A stretch of DNA of 64,000 nt from Calonectria ilicicola (GCA_020809705.1 CP085827.1:1860001-1924000); one strand, 5' to 3'. Numbered from the stretch's first letter, positions 33,907 to 46,175 are shown. The notes: generated by a model from the sequence alone, not told the origin. Numbers and translations are program-made.

Positions 33907-35313
33907 ATGTCGATCGTATCTTGCGCGTCTTCAGCCTCGCTGAAAGCGCTTCCTACAGAAATCCATATGCTTATTTTTGAGACTTTTTGTCCTCATTGTA
34001 CAGAAAAGTCAGACTATGAGGTATCTGAATCTAAGAGGACGCTGGTTGCACTCTCTCATACCTCAAAGCAACTTCGTGCTACTGTTTTGCCTCTTATGTT
34101 TCATATGCCCCTACACAATTACTTTTGCCTTATTACCCAAGTTCGCCTCCTTGACAATCAGCCTTCCTTGGGATCAATGGTCAAGACCTTGAGTCTACCC
34201 TTCCAATTCATATTTAATCCAAATGAAAAGCAATTTGCTTATTTTAAGCAAGTTGCCCGGAGGTATCTTGCAAGGCGTGGGATAAATTTAGGGCTTGAGG
34301 AAGCCGGGCTCTATGGTTTTTCTTCTGAAACGCTTCAGCATGAGCTTCTATTGGCCTTGGCCACCGGCCTAGAAGCTTTGACGATCAACACAGGTACATT
34401 TTATGGATTTCAAGACTTGATGTACGAATCCAAGCAAATGAGCTGCGGGACCCTGGATGAAAAATCTGAGATACGCATAAGAGAGCTCTAGGCCATAAGG
34501 GCGGCTCATCAGAGGCGAAATATATATCCCCACGTTCCTATCTTCAGCCCTGGAACTGGCTGTTTTCTTGAGCTAGTCAGTAGAGACGGGTCGATACAGG
34601 GCAAAACACTGAAACTTTTTCCGAAGTTAAAAAGCCTCGATGTGTCCGGCGGTGTTTTTCATGATACGACCCTAGCCGAACCCTGTTTTGATATCCTTCG
34701 CTATATAATCGATGGCTGTTCGAACTTGAAAGAGTTTTCCTATGCAGTTCGCATTAATTTCGGTGACATTGAGGCTCTAGTGCCCCCCAGCGAAATCATT
34801 AAGTTACTTGCATCACATCAAAAATCATTGGAAAGCCTTACTTTCGACTATAGTGATTCTTTCAATTTCAGGAGTCAAATTCATGATCAGCCTGAATTTC
34901 AGAGGTTTTCAGCATTGCAAAGACTCGAACTGAGTGAGAACTGTTTTTGCAGACTCGCTCTTTTGGGTGAAGATCACTTGGAATCGTCCAATGGTGGATG
35001 TCTAGTTCAAATTCTTCCTCGCACAGTAAAAGCACTATGTATTCATTTCAGGCAGCTTATTCCAACTCCAGAAGATGTTATACAACTAGGTTCCGAGGTT
35101 CGAAAAGGCAGATTCCCTGCCCTTGAAGATCTTGAGTTAACATCCACAGATCCGGTGGATGGTTTGGGTCACAGCTCTTGGATTGGGGTTCAAACTAGTG
35201 ATTCTGCTGAAAGAGAAGCACGTGAAGCTTTCCAGGGCACTGGTGTCAAGGTTGTCTGTCAAGTGAAGCACAACTACAGAGTTGTCAAGATTTTCCACGG
35301 ATGCACACCTTAG
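33907..35313 (+). pseudogene. F-box-like/leucine-rich gene with one in-frame TAG
   Basis: From the ATG at 33907 the frame reads SLKALPTEIHMLIFETFCPHC...LVALSHTSKQLRATVLPLMFH, an F-box-like start very like the gene at 29351-30745, including the Cys pair. Leucine-rich sequence continues to a TAG at 34489-34491. The same frame stays open beyond it for another 273 codons to 35313, still leucine-rich (LKLFPKLKSLDVSGG, FSALQRLELSEN), so both halves belong to one gene of about 468 codons. No splice pair that removes the stop in frame was found. It is either a recent nonsense pseudogene, a read-through case or a gene with an intron I missed. Confidence 0.65.
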
Positions 35314-36352
35314 GTGAAGTTTATCCGAAATCAAATCAACTCATATGTAGACCGGATCAAATAACTCTTTGGTGGGTCTTATTTAGATGGATATAAGTCC
35401 CAGATGGCCAACCCTAGCTCTATCAGCCGGGCAACGATGTGACCATCTTGGAGAGATAAAGAAAATGGGCGAGGTTGAGTGAGTCGAACGAACACGCATT
35501 CAATTGATTGTTTTTTCGGATCAGGCAAATTATGACAAGGCAAAGTTATTATATCTTTGGGGCTCCCTCCCAGTTGAGCCCGCCATTTGTGCGTTTTAAC
35601 CACACCAAATAAAACTACCAGATGACCACACACACTCTCTCTCTCTCTAAAAAAAAACCATTCTTCCAATTGTTGGGTGTCGCTGTATTCTCCGCATCGC
35701 ACTTTTTGAATCCACATTGCCCGAGCGGTCTCAAACGAGACATTTTTCATAGCAAGAATCGTATCAAAAATTAAAGGACATTATGATTACTTAAACAGAA
35801 GTAAACAAACACCAACATTAGCTTAACAACGGATCTTGGACAGACGCGTTCGTCTTGGTCTGATAGCACACGTGGAATCAGTTACCATACATCACTGTCC
35901 CCATTATTAGGCCATAGACTCGGCCTACTCAAAATTGGTTCAATGTATAAATGGGGCACAGGATTGGTTTGCAGCTGATCCTTGCATGAACGCCTCGCCT
36001 CCTTATCTAGTGCCACCAGGCTATATTGGGTGGGCCAAGGTTGCATGTAGGCTAGAAACATCATAATGGCGATGCAAAAGAAGCAAGCGAAAGTGGAACA
36101 TAAGCTACCCGCTAAACTCTAAGTTATATTAATAGACGACTCCATACGGGAACAGTTGGTCAGAATATCTGAAAGTTGACCTACGAATGCATTTTAGTGT
36201 ATTGCATTGATAGCTGGCACTGACAATTCATCCTTATTCAAAACCCAGGCCAGTCACTTGTTTAATGAGAACAATTTCTTTATAGTTTTTATATTCAACT
36301 TTAATTTTACAAGAAAAGAACAAAAATGCTAAAGCTCGGTTTGAGGTACGGA
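35314..36352. other. Intergenic region, about 1 kb
   Basis: It contains a (CT)n/A-run microsatellite at about 35633-35660. No gene is recognised; an open frame on the minus strand at 35379-35750 crosses the microsatellite and has no family features. Confidence 0.5.
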
Positions 36353-38038
36353 TCACCTACCCGAATACTTCAACTCAATATATCTCGCAATGGGGTACCA
36401 CACAGCGGTGATAGCCGCGCTCATGTAAATACCAACATCGCCACCACCTCCTCCGAACTTGGCAGCAATAGGTCCAATATACCATGTCTGGCTCATTCCT
36501 GGCACACCTCCAGCGCAGTAACCCGCCAACAACGCGGTGGTTCCGGCAATACCCAAAGGAAGTTTGCTCGGTTGGTCCCAAATCAAGAGATCATAGCCAG
36601 TGTGGCGACGGAACCATTGGTCTTCGACAAAAAGGACGATAGTAAAGCTTACAGTCCAGTAGCCAAGAAGAGACACAAAGTCGTCGATGACATTGGAGAG
36701 ATTTTGTTGACCTGCGATCGCAAGAACAGCGATAACTATAGCAAAAGCAAGCGACCAGATGAAGCGCGGAACAGCGTGGAAGTAGTCACCCATAAGCTGT
36801 AGACTCAGCCCAGAGGAGTAGTTGATCGCAATATTGTTACCCAAGACCGAAAAGGTAAGAAGCACGAGACAGAATTTCGACCAGGCATTGGGGTGGTAAA
36901 TCTCTGCGATAAGTCCACCCAGACCATGGTTAGTATAAGCATCGGCGTATGGTGGATAGGCCGCAGTGGTGGCAGCATTTCCAATGCAAGTGCCAATGAC
37001 GATTGTGAATGTCGAGGGAATAACGATGCCCCAGAACGTGAGGATCCAAGTCTTCCAAGCGGGAGTGGTCGCGGGGAAGTTGCAATAATAATCGGCAGCA
37101 ATGGAGCACCATCCAGAGGAGTTGGCTATGGAAGGGTTTCCTGTTAGAATATATATGCACTTACAAATGTGTTCAGAACTTACAGAAGTTGATAGCCACA
37201 ATGGATAAGAATGATCCAGATAGAAGGAGACCAGAACTGCCGTCGGTTCCTGGTGCACTCGGATCCACATGAGGCGCGGCTTGGGCGATCAGGACACAGA
37301 AAAGAATCCAACTATAGATCCAAGAATATTTCTCAAAAGTGTGAATGATTTTGAAGCCGAAAATGGATACCACGTAGGAGAGGATGGCGATGATGATGAT
37401 GCCAACAGTGATGCTCATCTTGTAATCCGAAACAGCACTCAAGATCTGACCGACAACGACGTAGTTGACAACTCCGAAACCACCTCCCACAACAATGTTA
37501 AGAATACTGCAGAGCTTTGCTCCCCAGAAACCGAACGAGTAACGAGATGTAGTAATTTGTCTCATGCCAAGCTGTTTTAAAAGTCAATTATGGTTTCATG
37601 TAGTATTTTCTTTTGCGAATATACACGTACCTTGGGACCCAAGGTTCCTGTAAACGCAGTCATCAAAGAACCAAGGATAATGCCTATGACGGTGGCTGCA
37701 ATAGATTGTCTTAATGAGAGACCAAATTCAGGTCCCAACAAACCCAATGCCATGGCTCCCACATGGGTATTCATTGAAAACCAGAGGAAGAAGATGTTCC
37801 ATATTGAAGGCGGTTGCTTTTCCTCTTCGGGGATGCGCTCAATACCCTGTGTTTCGACACCAAGTTTCTTGTCTAGCCATTCTTCGCTCCGGCGCATAAC
37901 TCGAAGAAATGCGATTTTATTTTGAATTTCGCGAGCACGCGACACCTCATAGACTTCGGCCTGCTCGACATCGCGATCCGAGGTTGTGGGTTCGACAACC
38001 TTGCCGGCCTCGATGTCCTGCTTCTCCGTTATTGACAT
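36353..38038 (-). CDS. NCS1 family purine/cytosine permease
   Basis: Three exons, 38038-37631, 37571-37184 and 37125-36353, with introns of 59 and 58 bp, give 522 aa. It is a 12-span membrane transporter of the fungal Fcy-like NCS1 branch, taking up cytosine and purines by proton symport. Visible marks are an 85-residue cytosolic N-terminus, the helix-1 phrase WFSMNTHVGAMALGLLGP, GPKLGMRQITTSRYSFG across the first junction and long hydrophobic helices thereafter. The second intron's acceptor was chosen as CCATAG at 37126 because it follows a CTAAC branch site; the earlier CAG would create an immediate TGA. The ATG at 38038 is the first in frame. The exact substrate is not determinable. Confidence 0.88.
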
Positions 38039-38226
38039 GGTGAAAGATGGAGCCAAGCTTCAAGTGTGCATGAGAGAGGCCAGGATCGCAGACCTAGAAT
38101 AGAAATAGAAAAGTCCACCCGTTAGGAAAGCCTCCTACGACAGCTTTTGTACACTCCACGTGCTCCATACTAACGACCTTTTGTATTGCGATATGAGAGA
38201 TTACGGCTCCTCTTTAATGACGCAGC

Positions 38227-38336
38227 TGATAAGGCATTTACTTTTCTTCTGGCTGGCCTGTGGCACGAATCACAAATTGAAAGAAGGGCCGGATAAAGAA
38301 CTCGACTGACGAAGCGTGCCGATTGTTCCGAGATAA
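38227..38336. promoter_or_regulatory. Candidate GATA (AreA-type) sites upstream of the permease
   Basis: TGATAA at 38227-38232 and AGATAA at 38331-38336 match the HGATAR site of fungal nitrogen regulators and lie 190-300 bp upstream of the permease start. Purine and cytosine permeases are known to respond to nitrogen supply. Six-base matches are common by chance. Confidence 0.3.
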
Positions 38337-40305
38337 GGCCAGCCAGCAACAGATCAACCGCAAGGGCCGCAAATTTTCGGTGTGGGATGGAGCCGGGAGA
38401 TCGGTTAAGACGGCCAATTTTTTTCTATGGGTCGCCACGATAGGAAGGAGCCATAATTTTCAGCAGACGCAGCTACGCATTTGTTCCCAGCCCACGGACG
38501 TGACGTGGATGCATCGATTCCTTTTGCGTAATGGATTGCGTTCGCCGCCGGCTCGCACTTGGGTCTCGATTGAGATATGCATAGATAAAACGTTCAGTAT
38601 CGCCTTTATTGGGAGATAGCTACCCCGGCTGCTACGGGGGAGCCGAGGTCTGGTCATCTTCTCATTCCGTCGACCTCATCCGTCGTCTGGTGGCGATTTG
38701 GCTTCAGAGCCACGAATGCAAAAATCCCTCCAAAAGTCTGTGCTTCGCCTTCGCCCCTTTTTTTCTAAATGGAGGCCGCTACGTAAACCCATTACTGCAG
38801 CCAATCGTGAAATCCTCCTCCATAATTTTTTTTACAGCGCATTTCTCCTCTTCACACGTGAGCCATCGTTTCCATTACATACAATCAAGTGGATCTTGAA
38901 GTGCATGCTGTTCCCTGTCGTCAACATGCCAAGACCAAAACATTTCCGTTTGCGTGATCACTGTCCAATGAACTGCGAGCTCTGCAAAAACTTCCGATGC
39001 ACGATTGGCTAGCAGGAAAATCGAAAGGCCAGGATCACAATCATGCTCGAATCTGACATGGAGAGCATGTCACAATCCTCATGGTCAAGCCAGGCCAAAC
39101 GATGGTAGTCAAAGCCAAACTAGAAGAGAAAAAAATGATCCAGTCCAATCTTAACATAGTTATTTGAAAATAGAGATCTGTATGTACCATTTTTGAGTTT
39201 CGGGCGCTACTCCATGGCATCAAAACTAACTTGATGATTCAAAATTGGGCTTCGCACTCCAGCTGCCAACAGAAAATGTATTTCATTAACAAAACAAACT
39301 ACCATATCAAATTCACCCAATTTAGTACTACCAATTAGATTTAGGGGCAATCCAACAAATGCAACACATCGCGATTCCAAGCAACGATTAGTGCCTTGAT
39401 TCAAGTGGAGCATCCCGCCCGTCTTGGCATCGCCAACAGAACCTAATCTTAGATTGGCCATGTCTCAGCGCGATCCGGAATACACTGCCTCAATGTTCTT
39501 AAATCCTATCAATAAAGAATTATCCCGTATTCAAGCAAGAATATCTTATATCTTGATAAAATAGGGGAAAAGAAATTCATCACGTTCGAGATACTCCCGG
39601 CACATTATATCCCTAGACTCTTGAAGAATTTAAAATCCCCTAGCAACGCGCCTCATTCACAAATAGGCTAGAGATATTTTTTGACATTCAAAAATTGCCT
39701 CAGTTTACGCGACTAATTATCTTATTCTGGATAACAACCGATGCAGCTAAAATGAAACAGCAATGAAGTACCACCAGAAGGGTCTTCACACGTGTAATGC
39801 TTCTAAAATTCCAACAGTCCTCTCTAGTCTAGGCTCTGGAGCATAAAATCAAGGAATTCAAAATTTCATCACAAAACAAAACAACCAACTGGTTTTAATG
39901 TTGCATGAAGTCAGTGCGAGTTTTGATACAACTGGTGCATCACCACCTGGTTTGGGACTCCCACCGTGACCTAAATTAGAGCTGTGGAGTAATGAACTGC
40001 ACTAAGATCCATCTACCGATCATTGCGTTCATGACTCGACGCGTGGCGTCAATTGCACTAACCACTCACGAGGCTAGGAGAAGTAGCCTATTTAAGTAAT
40101 CGATCGCGAGGTTTGCATACTGCATCATTGCTGAAACGATGTAGTCATCGTTTCGTTTCAACATTGACGTTTAATCATGGGTTCGTAACGATCAATTATT
40201 AAAAAGAATAATACCTATCATCTAAGACAGAAACACATTTTGTTATCATCCGCTTAAAACTGCATCTAAACCCTGTACCTGGAAACAATCGTGAAAGTAT
40301 ATAAA
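38337..40305. other. Intergenic region, about 2 kb
   Basis: No gene is recognised. Open frames at 38323-38619, 38609-38899 and 38698-39012 overlap one another in different frames, start at non-ATG codons in part and have no domain features. This could hold a non-coding transcript. Confidence 0.45.
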
Positions 40306-41481
40306 TTAATAATCTAGAACCGTCGATTTTATGTCCTCTTCATCGCTAGGAGGATACAAAAACACGTCTTTGCTGAAAGGGAGAGTATAATCATTGGCAT
40401 CCTGTCTGAGTTCTGGTTGGTCAGAGAACATGACCCGATAGGGTAGATACATGATCCTCGCAATACCAGTTCTTATTGCGGACTCAGGTTTGTCTCTCAA
40501 GACAAGCTCCTTTATAAATACGAGCTTTACGAAAAAAGAGTGAACCACCTCGGCTCCCTCTGGTGATGCATCGAAGTTGTTCGGAGCACGGGTATCGATG
40601 GTGACTGACCGACGAAGACCAAAAGTGAAGTTCAGTTCTGCGACACCATTGCGATCGTATGCTTTGTGCCCGTCATAAATATCTTTGCTAGCAAGAGTCC
40701 GTGATTTGGTCCTGATGACTGCTGTGTTTCTTTCGTCGCTATCACCATCGAGGATGTGTCGTTTGCATGCTGGCGCATCTATAGTGATGCACTCCTCCAA
40801 TTTCCAGCTACCCTTAGAGAACCGCCATATCTCAGAATATTCTCCGTTGTCTGCATCTTTGAGTAGGCCATACATCTTGAAGCTTGCTTGGTTTGTACCG
40901 AGAGGGTCAATCATGCGGTCAAAGCGAGCCGTGACTTCGATCCCCGTTGATTGGAACATATAACTGGAAGTTTGAGCTAACCTCGGGATAGGCGATGACG
41001 ATAGAATCAGAATATCCCGCTTAAATTTTGCAACTAATCCTTCGCTGTTCTTGCCCCCACATGGTTCGAGGTAAGCTTTTGCTTCGAATTTGTAGGAGAT
41101 GGAGATGATAGAACTGTCGATGGATGCGGGAAGTTGTTTAGGCAAGGTTATAGAAAAGGGGAACTCATGCTTGCCGCGTGGCAAAGTCGCAGACTTGGAC
41201 ATGAAATCCCACTCCCCGATCTTTACGTCTTGCGTCTTGCAATCGGCGCAATTCTTCCGGAAAGGTTGTTTCTGGATTGTGTTGGAGCGCAATGTCGCCA
41301 CGAAGCTACTTATGTCGGTAGCATCCTCCAAAACTGTGAGAATCATGTGGCCAGAAACAACTGAGCCTGGTAAAAGTATTGAGGGGCCGTTAATTTTCCA
41401 GTCAAGTGCTATTGACGAGCTCTGGCGGTCTCGGCTCCATTTCGCCAATGGTAAGCTCAGCAAGGTCGAGATCTTAGCCAT
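40306..41481 (-). CDS. Arrestin-like protein
   Basis: A single exon of 391 aa with an ATG at 41481. The sequence has the two-lobed beta-sandwich pattern of alpha-arrestins. The N-lobe contains LLPGSVVSGHMILTV and the hallmark LPRGKHEFPFSITLPKQLPAS, followed by ISISYKFEAKAYL. The C-lobe contains VTARFDRMIDPLG, LNFTFGLRRSVTID and FFVKLVFIKELVL. A Cys cluster (CADCKTQ) lies near residue 80. Fungal arrestins act as adaptors recruiting Rsp5/HulA-type ubiquitin ligases to plasma-membrane transporters; no PPxY motif is obvious here, so that role is uncertain. It could be a divergent or regulatory member. Confidence 0.8.
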   Translation of the reverse strand: MAKISTLLSLPLAKWSRDRQSSSIALDWKINGPSILLPGSVVSGHMILTVLEDATDISSFVATLRSNTIQKQPFRKNCADCKTQDVKIGEWDFMSKSATLPRGKHEFPFSITLPKQLPASIDSSIISISYKFEAKAYLEPCGGKNSEGLVAKFKRDILILSSSPIPRLAQTSSYMFQSTGIEVTARFDRMIDPLGTNQASFKMYGLLKDADNGEYSEIWRFSKGSWKLEECITIDAPACKRHILDGDSDERNTAVIRTKSRTLASKDIYDGHKAYDRNGVAELNFTFGLRRSVTIDTRAPNNFDASPEGAEVVHSFFVKLVFIKELVLRDKPESAIRTGIARIMYLPYRVMFSDQPELRQDANDYTLPFSKDVFLYPPSDEEDIKSTVLDY

Positions 41482-42498
41482 TAATATGTCCCGTGATGGT
41501 TATCTTGAGTGGTTAGACAGTCCCATCTGTCTGCTAGATGCCAAGGTGCAAATCTTGGGTTGATTTGGGGGGTTGAGAGTTGACCTGATGTTTGAGGTTA
41601 TGTCGGTGTTGAAAAACTCATGAATCAGCAAACATCAAAGAAGCAGACAAGTGTGGGATTAAAAAGAGCAAATGGCGATTGTAAAATGAGAAAACGTGGG
41701 CTCTCGGACCAATTGCTCTCCTTTCCGTCACCATGGTATATTTATACGTGCATACACGTGGAGGCCAATTTGGGAAGAATTCACTGACCATGAACCGGCA
41801 GCCATGACTCGGGATGGTTTACTTAAATAGGCCTGGTTCATCGAACCGAGCATCGACTATTGGCGGGAGCCAGCCATTTGTAGATCGAAATCCAAGTTCA
41901 CTAGCAAGTGACACCTCGATCTCGGTGCCGGCTTTGGATCAAATACTTTTCTTTACTTATTCCTCACCACCATCGCAGCTTGTTGAAGCCCATCTCTTCC
42001 CTTTCTCTCAAGAGTAGGTGAACTTCTCCATCGTACTTTCCAACGCTCAAGCTCCGCTCGGGCCAGAAATGCCCACAAAAAAACGAAAGCAAGCGACTGG
42101 TTGAATGTTGCGGTGGCTTGGACTAGGGTGATGTCGGCACGAGCCCCATGGAGCGATCGGCATGAATTTCCGAATAAGTAAGTTAGTGGGCCGTCAAGCA
42201 GCATTCTGTGACAAATGAAAAGAAATGACAGTTCGGATGAGAATTAGTTTGCAGAGGCGGATTTACTATTAGACATTCTAGAATATTCAAATCCCAACCT
42301 GCGTCTTTAGGGGCTGGTCCCATTGGCAGCTCAAGACAAAATCACCACACGTTCAACAATGATCTGCAGGTGCTAATTTAAAATTGGGTGGCTTGACTCC
42401 TGCCACCTGCATGGATCATGCGAACACAGCAAACCCATCACTCACAGCAGTCCGACTGAACTAGTGCTTTATTCCAGCATCCAAAAAGGACGATTTCA
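41482..42498. other. Intergenic region, about 1 kb
   Basis: Promoter of the arrestin-like gene on the left and the end of the carboxylesterase relic on the right. No coding sequence is recognised. Confidence 0.5.
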
Positions 42499-44408
42499 TC
42501 ACCACTGAGGCCAAATTCCCTCGTTATTTCCTCTTCCCATTTGGGAAAACTGACATTGCTTTGTAACTGCTGGGTCGCTCATGGTGTAAATCTGAGATGC
42601 CTCAATGTATAAAATTTGAGGGTCATCAGATTGATACCGGGGCCAATTTGGTGGTTGAACAGCCGCTGAGGCACCCAAATTTGGATCCAGGTGAATTGTG
42701 AAAGATATGAAGTAATTGCGTAGTAGACTAGCCAAAGTCGCATTTCCAGGTACGGTAGCATCCTGAAAATGATATTCCCCATCGGCTGTGGTCGTTAGTC
42801 ACATAGGTCTAGGGTACATGACCGTTTAAATACCATTTATATAATTGCTGAATAAATATCCTCCCGTTGCTCCATGAAATTGGTATCCAGCATTGAAAAT
42901 GGTTTTATAGACTGGCTGACCAGCATTCGTTACAGCCTTCGCCACGTAACGAGTTGGGCATCGTACTATAACATCGCCAAAAAGAGCCGAACGCTGAAAG
43001 AACACTTCGCTAAGGTTGTAACTCAAATGAAGTGGCTTCATTAATAATTGAAATGCTGGCAATTCGTCAAGATGGCTTCTATTGTAGACTGAGCTAGGAT
43101 AAAGGTTTGTCGCAATGTCACTGTAATAACCATCAGTGTCTTGCCACAGGGTTAAGAGGTCCGAATGCATCTCTGCTTCTGTGGTCATTGAGAAATTGGT
43201 GAACATGAAACCCTCATCTTCATTATGATCTATCAAGATAGGAACTTTGGTAAAATGACCCTGATGAAATTCTTGGACGGGGTGGTTGCGAATGGCATGA
43301 CCGTCGACTGCGGGTCCCCAGTAGAATATTCCATAAGTGTATTTTTTAGCAAAATATGCGGAATCATAGGAATTTGCAGTTGCGGATTGTATATCCGATA
43401 CTGGCAAGTTGCGTAAACAAGTGAGGGTTGAGCAATTCGCGGCTTCCAAGAATCTGGTATATTGATCGTCAAGCCAAGCTGCATCATAAATTGGAGTCCA
43501 CCAAGGATACTCTAACAAACGGTTACTATCACTCGGAAATTTATGAGGTACTAGAAATGCCCCATGGACCTACCCGGAATAGCCGCTCGGAATGGTGGGT
43601 TCTCATCACCACCAAACATGACCATTTGCATAGTCACTGAACTTCCTCCAGCACTACCTCCGGTTATCGTGATTTTGGAGGGGTCGCCGCCGAAAATATG
43701 AATATTCTTCCGGACTCATTCAAGCCCAGCCCGCTGGTCCAGGAGACCTGCATTCAATGTGCCATCTGCCTTGACATCTCGTCCAGCAAGAAAGCCCAAA
43801 GGTCCAAGACGGTACTGGAGTGCTACATACACCATAGATCCGTTGGATTGATGGACTAGGCTATCTCCGGTTGTCGTCACAGCGTCCCCAGTCACGTAGC
43901 CTGCAAATCATGAGTTTTCTTTTTCTTTTTTAGATATGAATCTGACTTTTCACTTGCCTCCACCATGGATAAAAACGAGAACGGGTAGTTTAGATGATTT
44001 AGGCTTAATTGGAGTTTGGATATCGAGTAATAAACGATCTTCATGTTGCACTAGATTTGACAAGTCGATGGTGCTCCACGTAGGGCTACTTTGAATGCAA
44101 GCCGGGCCTAGAACTGTTGCATTGATGTGAGTAAGTTCTGTGCCATAATTTAGCGGTATTGGAGCTCTCCATCGCATATCTCACACTGGTGCTTGAGCAT
44201 ATCTAATGCCCAGGAACGTGTTTATCCTTCCATAAATTAGCTTTTAGTAATCGAAGTTGCTGCAGCGGGCAAGAAATCCCTACCCGGAGGTCTTATTTTG
44301 AATACCTAAATATTTAATCCTGTCACCGTAGACGCTAACCACATGGCTAGAAGCGGATAGGAAGAGAACGCAAAGAAGTAAAGAAAATAGTTCTGTACGG
44401 GCAGTCAT
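42499..44408 (-). pseudogene. Type-B carboxylesterase/lipase, inactivated
   Basis: The minus strand holds a nearly full gene. The ATG at 44408 starts a signal peptide (MTARTELFSLLLCVLFLSAS). FLGIRYAQAPV follows, then a TGA at 44183-44181 where the family has Gly (PVGD.RW), then MRWRAPIPLNYG and LPVLVFIHGGGK. Next come YVALQYRLGPLGFLAG and GLLDQRAGLE with a second TGA at 43718-43716 in the place of the family Trp, then ITGGSAGGSSV, the nucleophile elbow with Gly for the usual Glu. Introns separate this from 43518 onward (HNEDEGFMF, YQFHGATGG) and a last exon (GNATLASLLRNYF...). The first intron also lacks a workable acceptor. The stops make it non-functional. Confidence 0.8.
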
Positions 44409-45910
44409 CATGCACGACCACGATCCAATACAAAAGATAAATTCCGATTCCAAGATAAGTGGAACATGATGTTTAACTCATACCAAATAAACAGACAGGA
44501 ATTTCTGCGTGCTTAAATGGTTGCCTAATGCCACGCTTATCGAATGGGGATTAGCATCTCGACATGTAGCGTGTTCAATGTAACCCCCTCAATCTGACAT
44601 CGATCTGAATATATTCAAGGCTAAATGTGCATCTGCTCGGCTAAAACTCCATTTTTGCCATGATTTTATTAGAGGAAAGTCATTGCATTCCTTTGAAACT
44701 CGTGAGTCAACTCATGACGTATGAAAACAAAATTTGCGCTTCGACTTCGGAACTTGGTCACAGAGAAATTACATTGCAACGCAAATGCTGCGATTCATAC
44801 ATGCTGAAATTCGTAGAGGTCATTTCCCACTACCGACCCGCCTCTTAAATGTCAGTTTCATCCGCGGAGTGCCTCATGAAATTAACCGGAGAAGTCAGAC
44901 AGCAGTGCATAGTGCAGTATGCTATTGGTAGTACTTGCCACGGTGGATATTTCAGGAAGACTTCTAGTAGACTTCCAAGTACTGGAAAGGATGTAACTCA
45001 TCGCCCAATTAAGCGATTCTTTGGTTAAGATTATCTCAATTCCCAAGATTCCTTCTAACCTAATACGTCTCAGTCATGTATACCAACACCCAAAAAGGTG
45101 CGTCTTAAAGAAATACCTAATTATCCAGTTGGATATTTGGCCTTTCGGTACTAGTGCGCCGGTAGTGGCAGTAAATTTACATCGCGCTATTAGCTTACAG
45201 GGGTTCAAGCTACAAAAATAAACGAAATTGAAAGAAAGAAAAAAGGTATATCAGGTGCAGACTAATCACTCCGCAGACTGTGTCCTGTGTGGAGAGGCCA
45301 TGCAGTAGGTTTGATCGCTCAATGGGATTATTACCGTAATATGTGTCCTTAAAGACAATTTATATTAAAGACCAATGCAAGAAGTAAGGAACCGCTTTAT
45401 TTTATGTTAAATACCCTGGCCTTGGGTGGATTGTTCGGCCATACTGTTGATCCGTGTGGGCTCAAAGTTGCGGAGACTCGACGGAACGGCTCTTCTTGTA
45501 ACATCCTTTACTTTGCGGGCTATAGACTCATTCGCAATCTCTATTGCTGCGAGTATGGAATAGTTATCCCTCTCGCTAATAAACTGAAGATAGATAGGGA
45601 CCTCAACGGTTTTTGGCATCCCTAAATCTTAGGATACTTGAGACACATCATGCACTGAGGCACACAGCGGAGCACTGCATAGCGGTACTCGCAGATGATA
45701 TGGCTCTAACCAAGACTGAGTTTAGGGTATCATTATTCAATTGTATCATGGAAATTGTGACGTTGAATGATTGGGCTTTGATGCATACATTGGCTGTACA
45801 GGAATCATCGTCTGTAATGATCAATCTGTCTTCATGACTCGATTCATAATGCACCGGTAATTTTTTAAAATCATTCTCTATTGTTTCTAGAATATACCGC
45901 TTTCAATCAT
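44409..45910. other. Gene-poor stretch left of the 45.9-kb MITE
   Basis: About 1.5 kb without a recognisable gene. Several short open frames on both strands (for example 45404-45625 and 45613-45837) overlap and have no family features. Confidence 0.5.
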
Positions 45911-46175
45911 TTGATTTTGAGTCTTGCTGCGTGCACACATACATTTTGCTAGGTGCACACATAAAGCATCTGCATTTAACATCAAAAAAAAAAAAAGAAA
46001 ATAAGAATAAAATAAATAATTTTATATATATTCTAAAATTATTTATAATAAAATAAATTAGGTCTTTAGTATTTTCTTTGAATATCTTATAATTTCCCAG
46101 AAAAGCCCCAGCTAAATAGTTTGATGTGTGCACCTAGCAAAATGTATGTGTGCGCGTAGCAAGACTCTTGATTTT
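45911..46175. mobile_element. MITE, family 2 (249 bp, 44-bp inverted repeats, 8-bp target duplication)
   Basis: The element at 45919-46167 begins GAGTCTTGCTGCGTGCACAC and ends with the inverted copy GTGTGCGCGTAGCAAGACTC. The terminal inverted repeats are 44 bp (45919-45962 and 46124-46167) and match at 42 positions. TTGATTTT is duplicated at 45911-45918 and 46168-46175. The core is AT-rich and non-coding. An 8-bp duplication suggests a hAT-type transposase acting in trans. GTGCACACAT is itself repeated within each terminal repeat. Confidence 0.9.

Noticed and set aside
36326..36802. 158-codon plus-strand open frame
   Set aside because: It lies antisense to the last exon of the NCS1 permease and has no recognisable domain.
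37269..37580. 103-codon plus-strand open frame rich in Asp/Asn
   Set aside because: Antisense to permease exon 2; its acidic composition mirrors the hydrophobic codons of the membrane helices.
38323..39012. Three overlapping plus-strand open frames upstream of the permease
   Set aside because: Different frames over the same DNA, partly from non-ATG starts, with no family-like sequence.
44660..45854. Several 60-75-codon open frames
   Set aside because: Short, overlapping, on both strands, with no signal peptide, domain or intron evidence.
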